From NCBI GenBank assembly GCA_019120575.1, contig DWUU01000022.1:1-64000 (forward strand): 64,000 bases of DNA, given 5' to 3'. The first letter of the stretch is position 1; the number at the start of each line of letters is the position of its first letter. The notes below the pieces were generated by a model, which worked only from the letters and a program-made list of their open reading frames with translations, had not been told where the DNA came from and did not search any database. Source of the stretch: Candidatus Mediterraneibacter quadrami (GTDB taxonomy: Bacteria; Bacillota; Clostridia; Lachnospirales; Lachnospiraceae). The position numbers and the translations under genes are program-made. Positions 55,608 through 62,870 of this stretch are shown piece by piece.

Positions 55608-55875
55608 AAATAAATATTCCGCGTTACCACTTCTCTTGCCGGAAACAGCTCCGGCCGCTCATCCCCGTCGTCCGCGCTGCGGATTAACAGGTTTCCTTCT
55701 AACGGTGGAATACCGGTCCGGGTTACTTAAGGCTGCGCCTTTCTTCACCCTGACTGCTCGCAGGGGATAGCTCTCACGGTCATGCTGTTCCCTCACACCA
55801 TCCGGGAACTCTCTGAAAACATGGATATCCTGAAAGTCATGTCCTGTTCTTCGCATTGGCTTATTTCTTAATCCT
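55568..55875 (-). promoter_or_regulatory. T-box leader of the cstA-family gene
   Basis: A GAGAAGTGGTAACGC antiterminator T-box reads on the minus strand at 55621-55635. Stem I has CAGAGAGTTCCC and GGTGTGAGGGAAC apical elements. The specifier was not firmly assigned; candidates in GAGAGCTATCCCC are TAT (Tyr) or ATC (Ile). The terminator at 55576-55607 follows. Confidence 0.88.
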
Positions 55876-55880
55876 GTTCC

Positions 55881-55908
55881 ATTATAACTCAGAATTTCCG
55901 AATGTCAA
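55881..55908 (-). promoter_or_regulatory. Promoter of the cstA T-box transcript
   Basis: TTGACA (55903-55908) and TATAAT (55881-55886) on the minus strand with a 16-base spacer. Confidence 0.8.
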
Positions 55909-55950
55909 TAGGAAATTAGAGCATACTCTGTTTTTATTTTGAAAATCAAA

Positions 55951-56646
55951 TCATTTCGTGCATCTCCGATTCACTTCCACTTTGTCCAGGATCCCGTGGG
56001 CCGACACTCCCGGATGTGTTACCCGGATCCGGCAGGTCTGCTCCGCAAACTCCGGATCGATCTTCAGCGCCCGCGCGATCTCCTGTACCTGCTGCCCTTT
56101 ATCCATCCTCTTCAGGATCTGTTCGATGATCCCGAGAAGATCCCCCTCCGGAATATCAGCATCCGCCCCGGACATGCCGGCCGGCTCATGAGGGATATCA
56201 AGCCGCTCCACTGCCCACATCCCGTTATTGATCTCCAGTACCGCCATCGTAATATCCTGATGGAAGCGCCGCTTCCCGCAGCTTCCGGGATTAAGATACA
56301 GGCGTCCTTCCCTGACCTCTTCAGAATATTTGTGAGAGTGACCGAAAATGATCACCTGTCTGTCCCCCGGATCCTTCGGCAGATCCTTTTTATTGTGAAC
56401 CATATAGAAGTTCACACCGCCCAGCGTAAACTCCAGATGATGCGGCAGATACTCCGCCCACTCTTTATCATTATTACCTCTGACAATATAGACCGGCGTA
56501 TCTTCCCCGGCCGCTTCTTTCATCTGATCAACGATCTTCTGCGAATTGATATCTCCCGCGTGGAGCACGGCGTCGCACTCTCCGATCACCTTTATCACTT
56601 CCGGCCGGAGCAGGCCGTGTGTATCCGATAAAACTGCTATCTTCAT
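55951..56646 (-). CDS. YfcE/MJ0936-family metallophosphoesterase with C-terminal extension
   Basis: A 231-residue calcineurin-like phosphoesterase, probably a phosphodiesterase. The metal-binding residues are visible in LSDTHG (residues 6-11), HAGDIN near 40, GNND near 68 and FGHSHKY near 108. The core normally ends by about residue 160. Here about 70 extra residues follow, including a helix-turn-helix-like stretch DKGQQVQEIARALKIDPEF and RVTHPGVSAHGILDKVEV. The start is ATG 56646 or the adjacent ATG 56649. The substrate is unknown. Confidence 0.85.
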   Translation of the reverse strand: MKIAVLSDTHGLLRPEVIKVIGECDAVLHAGDINSQKIVDQMKEAAGEDTPVYIVRGNNDKEWAEYLPHHLEFTLGGVNFYMVHNKKDLPKDPGDRQVIIFGHSHKYSEEVREGRLYLNPGSCGKRRFHQDITMAVLEINNGMWAVERLDIPHEPAGMSGADADIPEGDLLGIIEQILKRMDKGQQVQEIARALKIDPEFAEQTCRIRVTHPGVSAHGILDKVEVNRRCTK

Positions 56647-56689
56647 CATATATCCCTCCCGGATCTCTGTGCAGAGATAAGGCCATGAT

Positions 56690-56745
56690 CCCGCCCCGGC
56701 TGCACATATGTGCAATCATTGTACCACTTGCGCGCAGAATAAGAA
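56690..56745. repeat. Relic of the 128-bp tandem-repeat unit
   Basis: CCCCGGCTGCACATATGTGC followed by AATCATTGTACCAC and TGCGCGCAGAATAAGAAGG matches the junction of the 44.7-45.1 kb repeat (CCGGGCT, TTGCAC-GTAT-GTGCAA, ATTATACCAC, GTGCGCAGAGAAGG) with scattered differences. The palindrome TGCACATATGTGCA at 56701-56714 is perfect. It lies in the upstream region of the metallophosphoesterase gene. Confidence 0.65.
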
Positions 56746-56839
56746 GGTATAAAAAGCATTTCCTGTATCTGATATTTTGTTTATATTTTCTAAATATTCT
56801 GTTTATTTATAATTAATTATATTTTTTTCTGATTATGTG

Positions 56840-57109
56840 TTGACATATCCATTATTATGAGTTATTATAATGACATCAAAAGAACAGAAAAAAAAACAAA
56901 GGAGGACGGACCACCGAAAACATAATCGTAACCTAATAATTTAAGAAAAGAGAGGTAGAGTCCAATGGGAAGGTAACATAAAATCCGAAAACACTATTCA
57001 GATGAATAGTTTTATATAGATAAAAAACAAAATAAAGGAGGCTAGATCCAATGGATGGAATAAGCTGAAAAATCCACTGTACGAAATACCAACGATACAG
57101 TGGATTTTT
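56840..57109 (+). ncRNA. Candidate small RNA or micro-ORF transcription unit
   Basis: The 670-base gap 56647-57317 has no ordinary gene but holds a complete-looking short unit. There is a TTGACA (56840-56845), then TATTAT at 17 bases or TATAAT at 20 bases, and a terminator at 57068-57109. In between are three strong ribosome-binding-like sites. AAAGGAGG at 56898 has no start codon; GAGAGG before 56965 leads to ATG-GGA-AGG-TAA; AAAGGAGG before 57051 leads to ATG-GAT-GGA-ATA-AGC-TGA. The last two share the frame GAGG..TAGA.TCCAATGG. An ACTATTC/GAATAGT hairpin follows the first micro-ORF. Function is unknown. Confidence 0.55.
57068..57109. terminator. Terminator of the micro-ORF unit
   Basis: AAAAATCCACTGTA pairs exactly with TACAGTGGATTTTT across a 14-base loop, with T runs in both orientations. 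Confidence 0.85.
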
Positions 57110-57252
57110 CATGTCCTGTTTTATTTACAGACAAAACGCCGCATACAGCGGGATTGATTTCATCCCGTCCTCATCTTTCCCCAAATTCCTGGCCGTCAGC
57201 CGGACCGCAGTCTCCGGATGATACATGCGGATGTAATGCTTTATTTCAAGAA

Positions 57253-57276
57253 AAAAATCATTTTAAAATGATTTTT
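57253..57276. terminator. AT-rich perfect palindrome after the DUF2812 gene
   Basis: AAAAATCATTTT and AAAATGATTTTT form a 24-base perfect palindrome, with a partial direct copy TAAAATGATTTTT at 57296-57308. It is placed as a terminator for the minus-strand DUF2812 gene but is GC-poor. Confidence 0.45.
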
Positions 57277-57317
57277 CCCAACAGAAATATCACTCTAAAA
57301 TGATTTTTTACTAATTT

Positions 57318-57842
57318 TTATTGCTCAATCCCGTTTTTCTCCGCCTCGAGCCTGCTGATCACTTTCTGCATCTTGAACGCCGCTCTACCGCAGGCCGCTG
57401 TTAAAACAGCGATCAGCACAGCGAATCCCCAGGCGATCCCAGTGCCCGTAACCCCTCCGATCACTTCTACCAGAAAGCAGATCAGCTCCAGCGCGATCAC
57501 GCCCATGAACATCTTCAGTATCTTCCGGTAATGTCCGATCATGGACTCCGTGTCCGTATACAGTTCAAAGGGTCCATCCGCCGCCCGCTTCCTCAGGATG
57601 ATCCAGAATCCCCAAAGCGCAACTATCTCGATCCCCAGGTCTGTCATCAGTTCCCGATACTCATCGCTGACATGATAGGCGTGGTCTCCAAAGTCGATCT
57701 GGTAGATCCACTCCCCTTTCTCGCATCTTTCAAAACTGTAAAATCCGGCAAAAAATCCTTTCAGCGCCCAACCATCCGACACCATCTGATTCAGCCATTT
57801 TGTCTCCTGATCTTTATCAAAATATAACCGGAATCTGATCAT
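57318..57842 (-). CDS. DUF2812 domain membrane protein
   Basis: A 174-residue protein whose first 100 residues match the DUF2812 pattern (RLYFDKDQETKWLNQMVSDG; GFYSFERCEKGEW; IYQIDFGD). Two membrane helices near residues 110-128 and 132-152 and a short basic tail follow. Function is unknown. In Firmicutes, DUF2812 proteins are very often encoded next to PadR regulators, as here. ATG 57842 follows GGAGGTGG and lies within 15 bases of the PadR stop, so the two are co-transcribed. Confidence 0.88.
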   Translation of the reverse strand: MIRFRLYFDKDQETKWLNQMVSDGWALKGFFAGFYSFERCEKGEWIYQIDFGDHAYHVSDEYRELMTDLGIEIVALWGFWIILRKRAADGPFELYTDTESMIGHYRKILKMFMGVIALELICFLVEVIGGVTGTGIAWGFAVLIAVLTAACGRAAFKMQKVISRLEAEKNGIEQ

Positions 57843-57855
57843 AACATCCACCTCC

Positions 57856-58173
57856 TCATGCACGGTCCATCAGGCCCGCATTTCCAAGCAGTTCCGCAAG
57901 CCGCGCCCGCTCCGTCTCAAATACTTCTTTTCCCGCTTCTGTGATAATATATTCCTTCTTCTTCCTTGACTCAGTCTCCTGGCTCACCACGCGGATCCAC
58001 CCGCGCTTCTGCATGGTCTGCAACGCTCCGTAGAGCGTACCCGCCCCGAGACTCACCCGCCCCTTTGTCAGTTCCTCCACTTCCTGGATCACGCCGTATC
58101 CGTGATTCGGATGACGTAAGGAAAGAAGGATATAGAAAAAAGCTTCGGTAAGAGGATTATCTTTCTCCGACAT
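57856..58173 (-). CDS. PadR-family transcriptional regulator
   Basis: A 105-residue PadR winged-helix repressor. Recognisable segments are LTEAFFYILLSLRHPNHGYG, RVSLGAGTLYGALQTMQKRG and KKEYIITEAGKEVF, the standard PadR signature. The short C-terminal dimerisation helix is present. It should repress its own operon by binding the palindrome over its promoter, releasing DUF2812 expression on an unknown signal. Confidence 0.93.
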   Translation of the reverse strand: MSEKDNPLTEAFFYILLSLRHPNHGYGVIQEVEELTKGRVSLGAGTLYGALQTMQKRGWIRVVSQETESRKKKEYIITEAGKEVFETERARLAELLGNAGLMDRA

Positions 58174-58205
58174 AAGACCACTCCCTTCTCGATATATCGT
58201 TCAAT

Positions 58206-58250
58206 GATATATTATGATTATAATATATCGCCTTACGTTATATTTGTCAA
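58206..58250 (-). promoter_or_regulatory. PadR promoter with palindromic operator
   Basis: TTGACA (58245-58250) and TATATT (58222-58227) on the minus strand with a 17-base spacer. A perfect inverted repeat, arms GATATATTAT and ATAATATATC around a four-base centre (58206-58229), covers the -10 box. Confidence 0.8.
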
Positions 58251-58303
58251 GAAAAAACGGCAGATATTTTTTAATATCTGCCGCCGCATAAGCACAATGT
58301 CGA

Positions 58304-59393
58304 TCATTCCTTATTTTCTTCCTCGATCCTGCATTGATGCTTCCTTGTCTTTCTATCATAATTGATCCCCACAAGAAGGATTTTCCCCCGATAGTCTTCC
58401 AGACTTTTACAGTATTCCTTTTCCCGGATCTGGCTGATCGCCGTCTCCGTATCCTGGTTCCATTTCAATTCCACAACGATCGCCGGCTTCTCCGGATATT
58501 TTTTTCTCGGGATATATACCATATCCGCAAAGCCTTTCCCCGTCGGAAATTCCCTGTGGACTGTATAAAAAGCCCGCGCCGCATACAACGCAAGAGAGAT
58601 CGTATAACTCAGCGCATTTTCATCATTATACTGCAGATGCGCTGTTTCCAGATGTGCCTGCTCGATGCCCCGAACGGCCAGACTTTCATTTTTCTGCAGT
58701 ATTGCGTTTAGTGTATCCGCAGAATCTTTCAGCGCTTTTGAAACCGGTCCCCAGTCCGAAGCAGAAACGGCATTTACATACTCACTGCGGATCTCGTTAT
58801 TGGGGATAAATGCCGCGCGGTTCTTCTCGTCATACGCCAGATATCCCAGATGGATAAGCAGCGTCAGGACATCATCCTCTGTCCGGAATGTCGTCATATC
58901 ATTCGTGAAGCTGCCTGTATTTACCGGAACGGCTTCACCTGCGATCATGCTTAACACGTCGTCCCGCAGTCCGTCAAAATTCATATCAATATATAGTTTC
59001 AACGCCTCAAAAGACTCCGTCTGGTTCCAGTAATTCGCCACTTTTCCGAACTGCATGCAGTTGACCACCGACCGGGGGCTGTACACCGACAGATCATCAC
59101 CCAGACTGTACCCGTCATACCAGTTCTTTACTTCATCAGGAGCGATCCCATACCGGTCGCATAGTCCGCTGACTTCATTTTCTGTAAAGCCGACCTGCCC
59201 GGCTGTAATATGCTGAAAGCATGTTTGCCGCCATAGATTTGCCAAAACGACGCGGACGGCTTACACAGATGTTCTGCTGCTGGGTATTGATGACTTTATT
59301 CGTATACCGGATCAGATCCGTCTTATCCACATAGATTTCCGAATTCAGCGCTCTTATGAAATTGTCATTTGAAGGATTCAGATAACTCCCCAT
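58304..59393 (-). pseudogene. Broken AAA-ATPase / PD-(D/E)XK nuclease-like gene
   Basis: Remains of a protein family with an N-terminal AAA-type ATPase domain and a C-terminal DUF1703/PD-(D/E)XK-like domain, usually over 500 residues. The first about 65 codons (59393 to about 59195) keep the family start and the SRPRRFGKS loop. The reading then changes frame near 59200-59245, where the sequence jumps straight to the GFTENEVSGLC segment of the middle domain. Roughly 180-200 residues with the Walker B region are missing. The C-terminal part (to 58304) keeps FADMVYIP and VVELKW. This indicates an internal deletion with a frameshift. Confidence 0.85.
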
Positions 59394-59454
59394 ATCCCTG
59401 CACCTCCCTGCGTTTTAACTGCCGTTCTGCCGGCTGCATACTCGCCGGCTGTGA

Positions 59455-60147
59455 TCACACTTTGAACCGGTATCCCACGCCCCAGATCGTCTCGATATAC
59501 TGCGGATGTGAGGTGTCATACTCAATCTTCTCGCGGATCTTCTTGATATGCACGGTCACGGTCGCGATGTCGCCCACGGACTCCATATCCCAGATCTCCC
59601 GGAACAGTTCTTCCTTCGTATACACATGGTTCGGATGCCCTGCCAGGAATGTCAGCAGGTCGAATTCCTTGGTCGTAAAGGACCGTTCCTCGCCGTTCAC
59701 CCACACGCGCCGCGCGGTGGTGTCGATCTTCAGGCCGCGGATCTCGATCACTTTATTCTCCTCCACGTTGCTGCCGATCAGCCGCTCATAACGGGCCAGA
59801 TGCGCCTTCACACGGGCAACCAGTTCGCTGGGGCTGAAAGGCTTGGTCATATAGTCATCCGCGCCGAGCCCCAGGCCGCGGATCTTGTCGATATCGTCCT
59901 TCTTCGCGGACACCATGATGATCGGAGTGTTCTTCTTATCCCGGATCTGCCTGCAGATCTCAAATCCGTCCACGCCGGGCAGCATCAGGTCCAGAATGAT
60001 CAGGTCAAAGTCCCCGTTAAGCCCCATCTCAAGGCCGGTCTGACCGTCATTGGCCACTTCCACTTTAAAGCTGCTCAGTTCCAGATAGTCTTTCTCAAGA
60101 TCAGCGATGCTCTCTTCATCTTCTACAATCAAAATACGCTTACTCAT
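59455..60147 (-). CDS. OmpR-family response regulator
   Basis: A 230-residue DNA-binding response regulator. The receiver domain has IVEDEES at residues 7-13, phospho-acceptor Asp53 in LDLMLPG, and Lys in TKPFSPSELV. A winged-helix domain follows with RRVWVNGEE and TVHIKKIREKIE, ending VGYRFKV. It starts eight bases inside the end of the upstream kinase gene, so the pair is coupled. It is similar in layout to PhoB/VicR-type regulators; targets are unknown. Confidence 0.94.
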   Translation of the reverse strand: MSKRILIVEDEESIADLEKDYLELSSFKVEVANDGQTGLEMGLNGDFDLIILDLMLPGVDGFEICRQIRDKKNTPIIMVSAKKDDIDKIRGLGLGADDYMTKPFSPSELVARVKAHLARYERLIGSNVEENKVIEIRGLKIDTTARRVWVNGEERSFTTKEFDLLTFLAGHPNHVYTKEELFREIWDMESVGDIATVTVHIKKIREKIEYDTSHPQYIETIWGVGYRFKV

Positions 60148-61195
60148 CGATCGGTACCTCCTGATATTTTCTGATCACAAAATACATTGTCGTACCAGCG
60201 CCCTCATCACTGGTGGCCCAGATATTGCCTCCGTGCTCCTCGACGATCTTTTTTACAATGGAAAGGCCGATGCCGCTTCCGCCCTTGGATGAATTTCTGG
60301 ATGCATCCGTGCGGTAGAACCGGTCGAAGATGTACGGCAGATCCTTTGCCGCGATGCCCTTGCCATTGTCACCCAGTTCAACCTGGATAAAGTCTCCCAC
60401 GTCCTTTATTTCCATCGTCACCTTTCCCTGCTCCTTGTCCATGTATTTCAGGGAATTGGAGACGATATTATTGATAACCCGCCTCAGCTGTTCCGGATCC
60501 ACGATCACCTTGCAGTCCTCCGGCATGGTGTTCCGGTAGGTAAATGCGACGCCCTTTCCGTCCAGCTCCATGCGCAGATCCTCCGCACAGTCCTCAAAAT
60601 AATCCCGCGCCGAAATGGTGGCGAAATTATAGGGGATCCTGTTCGTATCGATCTTAGAATAAAAGGTCAGCTCGTTGATCAGCAGATCCATCTCGCTGGT
60701 CTTATTATATATTGTCCGGATATATCTGTCCATCTTTTCCGGCGTGTCCGCCACCCCGTCCATAATGCCTTCCACATACCCCTTGATGGTCGTGATCGGC
60801 GTCTTCAGGTCATGGGAAATATTGCTGATCAGCTCTTTATTTTCCCGGTCGAACCGGACCCGCTCCTCCGCCTGGCTCTTCAGACGCATGCGCATCTCCT
60901 CAAAGTCCTGGCAGAGCTGCCCGATCTCGTCGTCCGATTCCTGCCGGATCTCAAAGTCCAGATTTCCTTCCTTTATGTTGCGCGCCGCCTTCTGAAGCCT
61001 TGACAGCGGCACGGACACGGACCGGTAGATCCAGTAGATCAGAAGCGCGGTCGTGATAAATACGAGCAGCATATAGAGCTGCAGCACCTCGCCGGCCTCG
61101 CCCGGGCCGATGGCGTACACCGCGATGGTCATGAAGATGACCGGCAGGATCATGACGGTCAGAAAAACGATAACCAGTTTTGTTCTCAGTTTCAT
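60140..61195 (-). CDS. Sensor histidine kinase with HAMP domain
   Basis: A 351-residue membrane kinase. Two membrane helices (about 7-27 and 38-58) are separated by only a short extracytoplasmic loop, so it probably senses a membrane signal. A HAMP domain (near 60-110) precedes the HisKA motif SHDLKTPI with His near 127, and the HATPase domain shows NNIVSNSLKYM, DNGKGI and GSGIGLSIVKKI. ATG 61195 follows AGAGGAA; the longer reading lacks support. It phosphorylates the overlapping response regulator. Confidence 0.92.
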   Translation of the reverse strand: MKLRTKLVIVFLTVMILPVIFMTIAVYAIGPGEAGEVLQLYMLLVFITTALLIYWIYRSVSVPLSRLQKAARNIKEGNLDFEIRQESDDEIGQLCQDFEEMRMRLKSQAEERVRFDRENKELISNISHDLKTPITTIKGYVEGIMDGVADTPEKMDRYIRTIYNKTSEMDLLINELTFYSKIDTNRIPYNFATISARDYFEDCAEDLRMELDGKGVAFTYRNTMPEDCKVIVDPEQLRRVINNIVSNSLKYMDKEQGKVTMEIKDVGDFIQVELGDNGKGIAAKDLPYIFDRFYRTDASRNSSKGGSGIGLSIVKKIVEEHGGNIWATSDEGAGTTMYFVIRKYQEVPIDE

Positions 61196-61252
61196 GGACT
61201 GTTCCTCTTTTCCGCACATTATATGCACAAAGTCTGTTACCGGATAAAAGAA

Positions 61253-61280
61253 GCCGGGCACATACTCAGATGCGCCCGGC
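61253..61280 (-). terminator. Terminator after metK
   Basis: GCCGGGCGCA and TGCCCGGC arms with a 10-base loop, followed by TTCTTTTA on the minus strand. Confidence 0.8.
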
Positions 61281-61303
61281 ACTCTGAAATACCTGTAAAT
61301 ATT

Positions 61304-62491
61304 TTACAGATATTTCTTTAATGCGTCAACTTTGTCCAGTTTTTCCCACGGCAGATCCAGATCCGTGCGTCCGAAGTGTCCGTACGCCGCCGTCTGTTTG
61401 TAGATCGGCCTGCGCAGGTCCAGCATGCGGATGATGCCCGCCGGACGGAAATCAAAGTTCTCTCTTAAGATCTCAACCAGTTTCTCGTCGGACACCTTGC
61501 CGGTCCCGAATGTATTTACGGAAATGGATGTCGGATGCGCCACGCCGATGGCATAGGACAGCTGGATCTCGCACCGCTTCGCCAGTCCCGCCGCCACGAT
61601 GTTCTTCGCCGCGTACCGCGCCGCATAAGCCGCAGAACGGTCTACCTTCGTGCAGTCCTTTCCGGAAAATGCACCGCCGCCGTGACGCGCCATTCCGCCG
61701 TATGTATCAACGATGATCTTGCGTCCGGTCAGGCCGCTGTCGCCGTGAGGTCCGCCGATCACGAACCGGCCCGTCGGATTGATGAAGAATTTAGTCGCCT
61801 CATCAGTCATGCCTGCCGGGATCACCGCATCAAATACATGCTTCCTGATATCCGCATGGATCTGCTCCTGGGTCACATCCGGGTCGTGCTGGGTGGAAAG
61901 CACCACCGCATCCAGTCGTTTCGGCATATGGCTTTCATCGTACTCGACCGTTACCTGCGTCTTGCCGTCCGGACGGAGATAGGGCAGCGTGCCGTTCTTT
62001 CTCACTTCGGTCAGTCGGCGCGCCAGCTTGTGCGCCAGTGCGATCGGATAGGGCATATATTCCTCCGTCTCATCGGAAGCATAGCCGAACATCATACCCT
62101 GGTCGCCCGCGCCGATGGCATCAATGTCATCCTCAGACATGGTATGCTCTTTCGCCTCCAGCGCTCTGTCAACGCCCAGCGCAATATCCGCCGACTGCTC
62201 GTCGATAGTCGTGATCACACCGCAGGTGTCCGCGTCAAACCCGAATTTACCTCTCGTATATCCGATCTCGCGCACCGTATCGCGCACGATCTTCGGGATG
62301 TCCACATACGCCTGTGTGGTGATCTCTCCCATAACCATGACCATGCCGGTCGTACAGCATGTCTCACATGCCACGCGGCTCATCGGATCCTGCTCCATCA
62401 GCGCATCCAGAATCGCGTCAGAGATGGCGTCGCACATCTTGTCCGGATGGCCTTCTGTAACCGATTCAGATGTAAACAATAATTTCTCCAT
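61304..62491 (-). CDS. metK: S-adenosylmethionine synthetase
   Basis: Makes SAM from ATP and methionine. The 395-residue product has [10 protein letters not shown] at residues 12-21 with the catalytic His, [12 protein letters not shown] near 118, [13 protein letters not shown] and [19 protein letters not shown] (given as [16 protein letters not shown]). ATG 62491 follows AAGGAG; the longer reading would enter the riboswitch leader. A SAM-I riboswitch upstream closes a feedback loop on the product. Confidence 0.98.
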   Translation of the reverse strand: MEKLLFTSESVTEGHPDKMCDAISDAILDALMEQDPMSRVACETCCTTGMVMVMGEITTQAYVDIPKIVRDTVREIGYTRGKFGFDADTCGVITTIDEQSADIALGVDRALEAKEHTMSEDDIDAIGAGDQGMMFGYASDETEEYMPYPIALAHKLARRLTEVRKNGTLPYLRPDGKTQVTVEYDESHMPKRLDAVVLSTQHDPDVTQEQIHADIRKHVFDAVIPAGMTDEATKFFINPTGRFVIGGPHGDSGLTGRKIIVDTYGGMARHGGGAFSGKDCTKVDRSAAYAARYAAKNIVAAGLAKRCEIQLSYAIGVAHPTSISVNTFGTGKVSDEKLVEILRENFDFRPAGIIRMLDLRRPIYKQTAAYGHFGRTDLDLPWEKLDKVDALKKYL

Positions 62492-62581
62492 GTAAACTCT
62501 CCTTTCCACCGGGTTCCCCGGCATGACTTTCTCTTCGGACCGTCTGTCATGCGTCAGCCCGGATCTCCCGGCCGCATGAAA

Positions 62582-62730
62582 TAAGAAAGCAGCCCGCACA
62601 AGCGGACTGCCGATATTATCATCCCAACAATCCTCTTATTGTTCGATCACTCGCTCAGGTTGGCACCTTCCTTGTCAGGGGTTGCCGCAGCTTCACAGAT
62701 CCTTTGTATCTCCACTGCTCTGAATAAGAG
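62582..62730 (-). promoter_or_regulatory. SAM-I (S-box) riboswitch of metK
   Basis: On the minus strand the aptamer runs from 62730 to 62633, closed by P1 arms CTCTTATT and AATAAGAG. It contains CAGAGCAGTGGAG, GAAGCTGCGGCAACC and AAGGTGCCAACC, matching the conserved S-box core. An expression-platform terminator follows (GCAGTCCGC / GCGGGCTGC, 62589-62610, then TTTCTTAT). Confidence 0.95.
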
Positions 62731-62826
62731 AAAGTATTCTATATATTTTTGCTACAGTAAGAAACTTTACTATGTACGGTCATAAAAGTCAAGAGAATTT
62801 ATGGTTTTTTCATTTTTACAGTTCAA

Positions 62827-62854
62827 AAAAGGATACGGAAAACTCCGTATCCTT
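62827..62854 (-). terminator. Terminator after murA
   Basis: AAGGATACGGA and TCCGTATCCTT arms are perfectly complementary across a four-base loop, followed by a T run on the minus strand. Confidence 0.9.
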
Positions 62855-62870
62855 CTGCGCATTCCTGATT

